Below are positions 20,981 through 32,900 of a stretch of DNA of 64,000 bases, one piece after another. The position numbers were made by a program, and so were the translations under genes. Where the stretch lies: the NCBI GenBank assembly GCA_017506865.1, contig JAFCMP010000024.1:248001-312000 (forward strand), in the 5' to 3' direction. Within the stretch, counting starts at the first letter, position 1; every line of letters starts with the position of its first letter. Source of the DNA: Tribonema minus. Lineage: Eukaryota; Sar; Xanthophyceae; Tribonematales; Tribonemataceae. Below the pieces are notes generated by a model. It ran no database searches. It saw only the letters and a list, made by a program, of their open reading frames with translations, and was not told the origin of the DNA.

Positions 20981-23900
20981 TCATCCGTCGCCCGCCATCT
21001 CGGCCAGCTCCATCCACCGCTCGGTCTTGGCGTCGACCTCCGCTGCCAGCTTGGTCAGCTCCGCAGACCACTGCGCGGCGGTGGTGAGCGCAAGAGAGAG
21101 GGAGCATAAGCGCGCAGCAACCCCAGGGTCATGTGAAAGGGCTTCTGTGGGGCGCCAGTTGCAGTACCCATACGTACCGCCCATTGCGGGCGCATGCGGA
21201 GGCAGCCACACACATCCGTCATCTCCATGTGGTCTGGGCCGTCCGCCATGGCTGGGCGGTTGCAACGTCAACTAAGTTCCACTGCATATCTCGGTACCAC
21301 CCTTGCATACCTTTTCTGCTGTTCTGCATCGCCAATGTGGTGGCATCAAGCTTGCAGTCTGAAGCTACACAGAGTCGTTCAGCCTGCTAAAAGCGAGTTC
21401 ATGAAACAAGCGCATGCAGCAGCTGCGTGCTGCTTACAGCAACACGGGTGCAGCCGGCTTGAAGCGGGCTCATGAAAAAAGCGCATGCAGCAGCTGCGTG
21501 CGGTTTATAGCTACACCGGGACAGTCCACTTGATGCGAGCTCATGCAGCCAGTGCGCGCTGCAGCTGCGTGCGTCTTACAGCTGCGCAGGGACTTTCGGC
21601 CTGCTCGAAGCGAACTCATGCAGAAAGCGCATGCAGCAGCTGCGTGCGGCTTCTAGCTACACAGGCACAATCAGCTCGCTCGAAGCGAGCTCATGCAGCG
21701 CGCGCGCGCGCAGGCAGCTGCAGCGGCGCGCGTTCCGCGGCAGCACCCACACACACCTCCGCGATATCCGAGTACCCCGCGCCGCTGCCGTGGCTGCCGT
21801 CCAGCAGCGCTTGAAGTTCGCCCTGCCGCGCGCCGCAGCGCTCAATCTCCGCCTCCAGCCCCTCGTACTCGCGCTTCTCTTTGTACGACAGCTTAACCTT
21901 CTTCGCCGCGCTGCCCGCCGCTGCCGCCGCTGCCTCCGCAGCAGCAGCGGCAGCAGCAGCGGCAGCGGCGGCGGCGGCAGCATCCGCGGCGGCGGCGGCG
22001 GTCGCGACGTCGTGCTCTTTCTCCATGCTGCGGCGGTGGTCCAAGTAGTCTGAGAACGATCCGCGGAACTCGCGCACGACGCCCTCGCCCTCAAACACAA
22101 AGAGGCGCTTGGCCACCCTGTCCATGAAGAACCTGGGGAGGGGGGAAAAGGGGGGGGGGGGGAGGGGGGGGCGGTGCGCGGCGTGACATTGGCTAGTAGT
22201 CGTTCTGCGATTCCATCGAAAGTCAGTAAGCTCGCCTGCCTGCGTGTGTTAACTTCAAATGCATGAGATGAGGAGCAAGGCGCACCGAAAGACAATCTCT
22301 CTGTGAGGGCAGGGAATGCCAGGGTGCGTGTCGCAGGCACTTCAAATGTTCATTCATTCACGTTGATCCAGATGTTCGCGCTCAGATGCATCATTCAGCT
22401 GGCGAGCACCTTCTGCTCGTCCTTTTTTGCTTAAGCAGGATGCAGGGCGTCAGGAAGTGTCGCGTACCTTACGCATGCAATGGTGGAATGGGTTGCTGAA
22501 GCTGCTGAAGCAACAGCAAGCATGAAGCATGCCGCCGGCGTGGGCGCATAGAGTGCAACAGAGAATAGACATGCACGCCAGCTGCTTCACGGGCCCGCCA
22601 ATGCGCGACACCACCAGCAGCACTGTTCCCAGCCGTGCCAGGCAAAGCGACACAGGCGCCAACATGTTTGAGGTAAAAACCTGCGCAACACCACTCCTTC
22701 ACCCTTACCCTCACACTGACCCATAATGCAATATACATGCCAATGCGAATACATCCTTGGAGGAACGAGGCGCACAGCGTGACCCTGATGTATATATGCC
22801 CCTACCCAATCGCAACCTAACCTTAAGAGCAAAGAAAGTTGGACTTGGAGAGAATGAGGCAGGCAGACCCTAACTCTAACCCTAACCCTAACCCTAACCC
22901 TAAATACGGCTGTGGCAGCGCTCAGACGGCGGTGCCAGCACGCACCTGTCGTGGCTGACAATGATCAGGCAGCCTGGGGCGCAGCGCACACGCAAAGGAG
23001 GGAGCGATGGGGGCATGTGGATTTCAGACGTGCAGAAACTGCCAAACCACAAGCGACTAGCGAGCCTCAGGTGCTGTGGGGAAAGACTTTTGCCCTCGAA
23101 ACAACGCAAGTCTGAACTTTTGAAGCACATTCATTCAAACAGACGCAAGTCGGAATTATGATGCAGTTGCAGGGCAGAAAAGGGCGGGAGCGATGGGGGC
23201 ATGATGATTTTAGACGTGCACGAGGTGCCGCCTTGCAAGTGCCGTATGGTCCGCTACTGACGCGGACAATGAATGCATTCAGGCAAACGCAAGTTTGATT
23301 CTTTGAAGCAACTCAGCTTAGAGATCACATACATGGTTGCAGTACTTCCGCTGAGATGGAAAGAGTGTTTGCAACATCCAACTTGGTGACATCCAGTTGT
23401 CCAACTTCAAGATGAGACATACAGGCACATCCACCACAGAGCTGACTGGCTGACCTGAAAAACAGAAGTGCCGGTACGACAGGACTCAGATCGGAAGGGG
23501 AAAGTGGACATACTCCGAAGTTAGTCAGATTGGAAGGGCAAATTGGATAGGATACTTCTAGAAGGAACTGCCTTGTGCTCAGGCCAAGCAAGTACACTCT
23601 AAAGTGCAATCGCCACGGATGGCGTCGCGTTCTGCCTGTCAAGTCACCATGTCACATTTACGGGCTTGCACAAAATGCGTGGATCTTCAACTGCATCTCC
23701 AAACAACATGGTCCGACAAGGTTGGCCACGGGTGGTCTCTTGCCAAACCATGACATCATCAGCACAGTCCTTCTTTCAATCCTGAAAGCTCTGGTAAGCT
23801 CAATGGAACTGTGCAGAGGGGTGCTTGACAACAACGCCTCAGCGCTGAACTCACACAGCCCTGACGGGGAACAGTTCTGCCTCATGCAGACAGTCCTTAT

Positions 23901-26900
23901 TAAGCTCACGTAAGCTCCAATTAGTAGTGCAGAGCGGTGCTCGAGCTCAACAACACCCTAGTATTGAGCTTACGTGGCCTTGACAATCAGAATGAAAGTG
24001 AACTGATGTGGCTCACCCTTGTAGTCATTCAGCAGGAACTCCTCCAGCACGCTGAGCGTCGGGATGTCCAGATCGTTCGTTGGCTCGTCTGCGGCAGCAG
24101 CACATGAAAATGAATTCGTGAAGTGCAAAACCATGAACACCATGAGCATCATTCACGAGCAGGAACTCCTCCAGCACGCTGAGCGTCGGAATGTCCAGAT
24201 CGTTCGTCAGCTCATCTGTGGCAGCAGCGCATGAGAATGAATTCATGAACTGCAGCACCATGAACATGATTCACGAGCAGGAACTCTTCCAGCACGCTGA
24301 GCGTTGGGATGTCCAGATCGTTAGTCGGCTCGTCTGTGGCCGCAGCACCGCAAACATGAATTCACGAACATGAATTCATGAAGTGCAGCGCCACAAATAG
24401 ATGAGCGCGAGCCATCTCTAAACCGGCAAACTTGCAAGTGTCGGCAGTAGCCCACGCGTATAACCGTGATGTCCGTCTGTGTCATGTTGTGGGTGGCGCC
24501 TCGCACCACACCTGCGCCCAGCACAGTGGCTGACAGTCTAGCATGGTCCAACGTGGCACGAGAAGCAGTTGGCGTTGTGCCAACCGTCACGCCCTCTGCG
24601 TCGACTGCAACCGCGGTCTACCGCGCATGCCGTGCCTGGCCTCTCGAGGACACAATTGACGATAAACCGGCGCTGCGGAGGCTCCTGCCTCTTAAGATCT
24701 GAAGTGACAAATTGCTGCGGCAGCGCGTGACTGCCAAGCGAGAACGGCGTCCAGTCGTGCTGGTCCGTTGAGCGCTGATCACATCTCAGGCAGGTGGGTA
24801 CGTACGTACGTGTAGAGGCCAAAATGCGCGGCGCACCCCCCGAGCACCAAGGTTCTGGCGGCGGCGGCCAGGACCTGCAGAAGCTGACCGCTGAGGTGGG
24901 CAAGCTCAAGTCTAACCCTAACCCTAACCCTAACCCTAGCCCTAAACCTAATCCTGAACCTAACCCTACCATGCACAGCTCACCAATGTCATGAATGAAT
25001 GAAAAACGAATCAAACGGTCCTAGAGCTCAGCCTAGTTTGTGTCGAGCTCAGCTCTAATGTAAACTCTCACCCTAACTGCAACCCACCTCAATGCACGTC
25101 TCGTTCAGCACCAGAGAATGTGGGGCGGCACCCAGGACCTGCGCGTGCGGAACCTGATTGCTGACACACCTAAGGTAGGCAGGTATGAGCGGACCCTAAC
25201 CCTAACCCTAGACCATGCACGAAAATCAGGAAATGGGGGCGGCGGCCAGGATCTGATGAACATGAGCGCTGATCGCATCTGAGGTAGGCAGGAATGTGTG
25301 GACCCTAGCCCTACCCCTACTTGTTTGCACAGCTCACCGAGCACCAGGAAGTTGGGGGCGGCGGCCAGCACCTGCAGCAGCTGCAGGCGCCGCCGCTCGC
25401 CGCCGCTGAGGCGCGACACAAAGTCGTTCCAGCGCGCCGCGGGGAAGTTGAAGCGCTTCAGCAGCTGCCGCGCCGCCGCCTGCAGAGCATGGCCAGGTGC
25501 CAGTGTGAATGTTTGGCTCATCGTCCACAGGTCCAGACTATCGTGTAGAGGTGAGTTGTGTGGAGGCGAGTGTTTGTGTGCTTCATCACCATGGTGACGC
25601 GTAGTCACACAAAGTCGATCCAGCGCGCCGCAGGGAAGTTGAAGCGCCTGAGCAGCTGCTTCGCCGCCGCCTGCGGAGCATGGCCAGGTGTCATCAACAT
25701 CAACATCTGGCCCACAGGCCCAGACTTTGGGTTCGAGATGGTTGTGTGGTGAGAGTGCTTGTGCGCTTATCAGTATGGTGAAGCGTAGTCACACAACACA
25801 GACCAGCGCGCCGCCGGGAAGTTGAAGCACTTGCGCAGCTGCCGCGCCGCCGCCTGCGAGCACGTCAGCGGACGGAATGGGGCGTACCATCGTGACAGCG
25901 CCCTGCGACGGCGCGCACGAGGCGCGAGAGCTGCGTTTGATGTTAGCGAGCTGAGGCAGAAGTGCATGCGTTGGCATAGAAGCATGTACTTGATGTGTCT
26001 TATGCTGATTCAACATTGTGGTACATTGCATGTCAGCAAAGCATCATGTACCACAGCAGGCTGGCTGGCTGACCTGAGGGTTGGGGGTGGACGTGTCATC
26101 TGTAGGGTGCAGAAAGTTTGGTGGTTGTCTCTCGTTCACCGTACTTTCATGTACTGCACGAAGTATTGATGAACTCGCATGTGGCGCAGTTGGCAGACCT
26201 GGCGCGCCCATGCAGATGTCCTCGAAGAGCTGCAGCAGCACCATGTCACTCTCTTACTGGTATTTTCATGTACTGCTAGACATAGTGTTGTGAATCCCCC
26301 ACATATGGCTGACCTGAGGGTTGGGGGTGGACGTGTCGTCAGGCGCGCGCGGCACGCTATAGTTCAGCACACTTTGAAATATCATACTTCGAAGTACATG
26401 TTTCACAGTCAGAAACTATGACAATAGATACCGATGCGGGGTAGCTGCCTGGGTAAGTAGGCGCGCGCAGCCACTACCTCACGCTACACTTTGAAGACCA
26501 TGGCATCATCCATCATGTTTGTAGTCTACGGTACCGTCAATGTTGAATCACTTCAATTGATTCGTACTTCCACGTGTGGGGCAACTGGCTGACCTGGGGG
26601 TTGGGAGTGGACGTGTCGTCAGGCGCGCGCGGCACGCTATAATATACTTGACATGGTATACTTTGATGTATCATACATTGACACAACCAAAATTTACGAC
26701 AATAGATACCCATTTGGGGTAGCTGGCTGACCTGGGGGTTGGGGGTAGATGTGTCGTCAGGCGCGCGCGGCACGCCCGCGCAGATGTCCTCAACGAGCTG
26801 CAGCACGCGCTGGCCCTCGGGCACGTCCTCTAGGCCCTGCTGCTTGTAGTAACCTGCGAGCACGCATGACCGCGGGCAGTGCTGTTATTGGTACAATTCT

Positions 26901-29900
26901 CCAAAGTAGTATCTTGACACAACTAAGGGTAGTTGAATAACATATCACGCGCTCTCCCTCAGGCACGTCCTCCGGTGAGCAGGCGTGAGCTCCGGCAGCA
27001 TTGCTATGTTACAGTACTTCTCTTACAGGTACCTGTTTGATTTGAAGCATATTACAGAGGTGTGCTGAAGCTATACCAAAGCAGTATGTATAGTTTGACA
27101 CTGGCACCTGCTCCGGGCACTGCTACTTCATGTAGCCAGGGAGCAATGCACGAGCATGGACAGCACTTTGCAAGAACGCGACATCATTTAACCTGCTACC
27201 ATGGGTATGATACCCTGTATGCGCAAGTGTACCTACTTGCTGAAGTTGACAGCGCTTGAAAAAAAGGCAACACTATTGAGCAATCTCAAGCGAGGCAAGG
27301 CAGATGCATACTAGAAAGTCCAGTGTCCTTCCAACTTGCTCAAGCGTAGGTTTGACAGCGCAACTACAGTATTATTACTATTAAAACTCCTAGCACGCTC
27401 CTCATGTATGCGCACTCACAGCTGGTTGTTGTGGTAAGAACACTGATCATCTGGGCTTGTTCGCACCCTACCGCATGGGGTACCAAGTACTTCAACTTCA
27501 AAGTAAAACGTGCGTCATCCTTAAGCACGTCCTTTCAGCTCGTCCCAGCACAAGTTTGACAGCGCAACTTCATTCAGTCAGACCGATTTCTGGCTCGCTT
27601 CTCATCAATGCGCACTCACCGAAGCGCACCGTCTCGCCCACCGTGACGGTACCAGAGTCGAGCGTCTGCCTCAGGGTAAGGACGTTGAGGAAGGTCGTCT
27701 TGCCTGCGGGAGCGCGCACCAGCACGGCGCGTATGTGTGTGAGTTCAAGCATCAGTGAACTTCAAAGTTGAAGTGCACATCAGCACAGAGGCGCGGCGGC
27801 TTGCAACGTCACGAAACGCGCGTGCGTGCAGAATCGGTCAGCGCGAAGTGCGAGTGCGCAATGCGGCAGATCTGAAGTTGACGCACCTCGGCGCAAGCAT
27901 GGACAGCCTCGTGGTGCTCGCATACTTCCAAGTGTGCGTCCTTCAGTATGGTGCAGTACGCCTAACCCCAACCCTAACCCACAACTGCTGTACGCTTCCA
28001 GCCAGTGCGCTGAGCAGCTGACACGACCGATGCCGTAGGCGCCCACAACGGCAATTCTGTCCCTGCAGTACAAGATATTGAAGCAGTACACGATTTCGAA
28101 ACACATGATGCACTCGCTGAGCAGCTGACACGAGTCGCTCACCGAAGCAGTTAACCACGGCGACGACCCTGTCCTCGCAGTGCATGACATGAACACAGAT
28201 ATCATACCCAAGTGAAGCACGCAAGTCACTCGCTGAGCAGCTGACGCGAGTCACTCACTCACCGACGCCGTTCGCGCCGACGCCGCCGACCCTGTCCTTT
28301 CAAAACTTCATGACATGAAGACAGATAACTTTTCAAGTGATGTCACTCGCTGAGCGTTTAGAGAGTCACTCACGCTAGAGAGTCACTCACCGACGCCGTT
28401 CGCGCCCACGACGCCGACCCTGTCGCCGCGCTCAAAGTCGTACGAGAACTCGTCGAGAATGCGCTTCGCCGCGGAGAACGCGAGGCTCGCGTCCTCGAAC
28501 TTCAACACGGACGTGCCGAGGCGCGTCGACGCGGCTTCAATGGCGACGCTCCCCTGCGCGCCGCGCGCGGGGTTGTCGACCTTCTTCTTCAGCGCGAAGA
28601 ACGACTCGACGCGCGACTTGGACTTGGCCTGGCGCGCGCGCGGCTGCTTGCGCACCCACTCCAGCTCGTGCCGCAGCTGCCGAGGGGGGGACGGGGGGGG
28701 GGGGGGGGGGGCGACTCGATTATTGAGGTTGTCGTGCAGTACGTTGTGCCAAGATGACGAGGATCCTCTGCGCCTCTCTGGAGAGATGTCAGCGTACTTT
28801 TGTTTGCGTTGGCGGTGGTGCCTGTGCTTTACTCTTGGTCGCCAAAGAACATGAGGCCTTGCCAAGTAGCAAAAACCTGTTTTGCACCAGCACAGCAGTG
28901 CGCACAACGTGGGGGGCATGTGCATACGCCGTATGTACCGATTTGGTGGCACTGCGTCAACTTTGACTCCGAGTGCCCCGATAAAAAAAGCCCCCTTCCC
29001 TACGCCATCGGCGCAGTGCTGGGTCCGCGCAGCGACACGGACGGCTGCACCAAGCGGCACGCAGCAACTCATCTCACCCTACACCTCACTGCCCTAATCC
29101 TAGGGCCTGCGCCGACTGCGGCGCGCCGCGTGAATTGGCAATAGGTGGATGTGGCGTGCGGTGAGCACAGAGGGCGCCCCGTCCACACAAACACATTGCT
29201 TTCATGGCTAAGCATACACCCCACACCTTGTTCTTGGCGTTGGCTTGCTCCTGCCCCTCCACCCTCAGTCTATCCGCCTTGGCCTCCAGGTACTTGGCGT
29301 AGGATCCCGGGTAGCGGTACATGAGGCCCGTATCCAGCTCTAGGATTTCCTGGCACACGTTTTCCAAAAACCTGGCGAATGCGTGTCGGGCACGAGCACA
29401 GAACACCACTGATTCAGATCATGGGCTGAGCAAAATAATGTAGTAGGTGCAGTTTTGAAATGAGGAGGGCTTTGAGGAAGGACTCTGGAGCCACGAGTGT
29501 TGTACGCGATGCCTGCGACGTATTTGTGGGACTGGTACCAGGGAAAAGCACGTGGCGTGCACCGGGCTGGCACAATCACCAGCTTCCAGCGCTGACCATG
29601 AAACTTCATCAACGTGACACGCCCCCAGCCAACTTAAATGTGGTATGATGTTAGAACGAAAGTTGACCCTGACCCCAACTCCTCACCCTGACTCTAGTCC
29701 TAACTCAAATTGCGTACACAGCATCGTCCAACCAGCAAATGCATGAAGGCGTGCCTGACATGGGTCCCATACAGACTGATACATATGATACAGTTGTGGT
29801 AAACGTAAACGTAGCCCAAACCCAGGCCCTAACCCCAACCCTAAACTTAACCCCCAACGCTGGCCTTGGTGCCACGACCCACCGCTGCCATGCTGTGCCG

Positions 29901-32900
29901 TGCCGTCTATGCTTTGTGCACACTCATGATAACCGGAAAGTTGGCAACGGTCACAAGTGAACCAGAACAAGTGTCAGCCTTCTGACAGCCGAATCCTTGG
30001 ACATTGAGCACACTTTCACTGAGGAATCAAGGCCCTGGGGAGAGGGCTGACATGTAGCCGAGCGTTTTACGCTGAGCAAAGTTCTGCCGAGGGTTTCGAT
30101 GCTGGGTATGACACTACCTACCCCTAGCTCTAACTTCCAGCACCATCACAAGAACACCGGGGCGCACTGACGGCCGTGAGCGACCGCATCAGATATCAGT
30201 GCTCTGCCCACATCGAACAACGCTCAACAGGAGCGACTCACTCACCAGCGTGACTCGAACGAGCGCGGGTGCGTTGGCGCGACCCTCAAACAAAACGCAA
30301 GTGCTTGGCCATACTTCAAGTATGTGACAGCGCTCAGCGGGCGAGTCACTCACTCACCAGCAGTCGTGAGTGACCAGGAACAAATGTCATAGTGCTCTGT
30401 CTATACCTGCCACAGTGCCGAACATGAGAGGCTCACTCACTGGCGTGACCCAAACAAACGCGAGTAGTGGCCATACTTCAAGTGTGTGACAGTGCTCAGC
30501 GGACGACTGACTCACTCGCCAGCGGTCGTGAGTGACCAACCAGAAACACGCCAGCAGTCACAAATGACCAGAACAAGCATCGTCGTTTTGAACGCCAAGT
30601 TCTTCAACATTGAGCATACCTTTGCTTGGGGTTTGAGCTCCTGGTAGCCGAGCAAGTCAGATTTGAGCAAAGTTATGCTGCGGGCGACTCACTCTCTCAC
30701 TCACTCACCAGCGGTCGTGAGTGACCAGGACGAACGTCAGCGCTCTGTCCGAGAGCAGGTCCTCCAGCCACTCTATCGCTTCCACATCCAGGTGGTTGGC
30801 TGCGGAAAGATGCGGTCCAGGAACGTACGCCGCACATCAATGGGGGGCGCAGCGAGTGTGGCAGGAGCTGCATGTGCCCCTGCAAGCTGAGCAGCGAGGT
30901 TGCGGTCGACGTACAAGTGCACTGACACATACAGCACGTGCACAACATACATACAAACATGGCACGGTGTAACTGCCGGCAGGCCCTCGTCTCCTTGAGA
31001 TTGGGTTTAGGGTTAGGGTAGGGTTAGGGTTAGCACGCCAGATCAGCGGCACGAGTGGAGGTGCTTTCTTTCTGGTCTGGGTTAGCGTTAGGGTAGTGTT
31101 GGGCTGGGGGTTGGCGCGATGAAATTCACTGCCCGTTGTCGAGTAGCAGCACGTTGAACGCCTGCACTAGCGCCGCGCCGCCTTGTCACGTGTAACAGTT
31201 GCGCTTGTGTCTTTGCGGCTGCGATTGGTTTTACGGCATGAGTAAAGCTGCCATGACTCAGACAGTACGCACTCACTGGGCTCGTCGAGCAGCAGGACGT
31301 CCAGCGGCTGCACGAGAGCCGCCGTTGAAATGTGCCCCTTTCAAGCTGTTCTACATTGGGGGGGGGGGGGGGGGGGGGGGGCAATGCACATAGCAGTTGC
31401 GGCTGCGAGTAGTAACCCCCTCGTTGTGATGACTGAGACTCACTGGGCTCGTCGAGCAGCAGGACATCCGGCGCCTGCACGAGCGCCGCCGCCAGCGCCA
31501 CGCGCTTCTTCTCCCCGCCCGAGAGCCGGTCCACGCTCTGCGCGCGCAGCCCGTCGACGCGCAGGCGGCTCATGATCTGCGCCGCGCGCCCCTCCGCGTC
31601 CCACGCGTTCTCCCTCTGTTTGAAGAGCAGCGGACAACGGACAGATGCCATGGAGGCTACTTCAAGGAGTGCTACGTTTGCTGATCTGCGCTGCTCGGCG
31701 GTCCGCGTCCCACGCGTCCTCCCGCTGTGCCAGTGGTTCATAAGGACAGCGGTGAGCGAATGCTGTTGATAATGTCGCCTTGGTCACTTATTCTTGCAAG
31801 TGGTTGAAGTTGCATTACTATCAGGCTTGTGACTCTCCCACAGTCTATATGATCTGCGCAGTGCCGGCCCTCCACGTCCCACGCGTTCTCCCTCTGTATG
31901 GGCGGCGCACGAGAGTGCAGCGGTGTACAAATGCTGTGAATAATGCCGCCTTGACTTGTTTCAAAAGTAGTTGAAATTGATTCAGTAGTGGTGGCGATGA
32001 CTCTCCCACAGTCTATATGATCTGAGCCGCGCGGCCCTTCGCGTCCCACGCGTTCTGGCGCTGCGTAAATGGGGCATGAGAGCGGAGCGGCGAGCAAATG
32101 CTGTCGATAATGTCGCCTTCACAACTAAATTGAGCAGCTGGTGGCACTGCTCGCATCTGGTGACTCTCCACACCCGGCGCTCTGATGCAGCGCCATCCCA
32201 AGTAACGGCGCGTGTCAATGTCGCGGCAGGGGACGCCTTGTCTAGCCCTAGCCCTAGACTCTTGCCGCATGCCACTTTATATATACTTACACAAAGTATG
32301 CTCATATAGGGCACTACGCGTCGGTAGCGTCCAGGGAAACGCCTCTCAAACGCTGCCCAGCTACCATTGTGTGCGTTAACTTCACCAGCGGATGCAAAGC
32401 GTTGACGACATGGACAACCGCATGTAGACAACAGAAACGCTGCAACACCACCAAGTTCATGGCACTACTTGAACTACATCTGGAAAACGAGCCACCAATC
32501 ACAGGGCTGCTGAGCAGCGGCTGACCGGTTCAGCCAAGAACCCTCCGCTGCGCACTTCCATGCTGAGCGTCACCATCGCTCCTCCTCGCAGCTTGCCTGC
32601 CACATCAATGTGCTGCGTAGGTACCCACGTTGCTCGTCATCATAGCTGCCTACTCAGTGCTCGTCATTGTAGCTGCCTACCCCCCACAGGCACCGCAGCA
32701 GCGGCACGCAGCGCGCACCTCCATGGCGGCCATGGCCCTCTCGAAGCGGGTGTTGGCGGCCGCGTCCTCGGGGTGCTCCGTAACCGCCGCCGTGGCCTCC
32801 TCGTACTCGCGCAGCGTGCGCATCATGGGCGCCTCGCTTGCGTACACCGCCTCCAGAACGGTCGCGCCGGGAGGGAACACGGGTTCCTGCGGCCGAGGCA

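Larger units (their letters stand above)
18077..21098 (+). repeat. tandem segmental duplication, downstream (parental) copy
   Basis: Contains the full-length zinc-repeat gene, its 3' flank and the genuine last exon of ABCF. Because that exon is in its native place here, this copy is taken as parental to 15792-17740. Confidence 0.8.

Noticed and set aside
22868..22904. Chromosome end (true telomere)
   Set aside because: Gene sequence continues on both sides and tracts occur in both orientations, so they are interstitial.
23575..23913. Open frame in ABCF intron 12 as a nested gene or transposon protein
   Set aside because: Open on both strands by chance, with no transposase, reverse-transcriptase or other motif.
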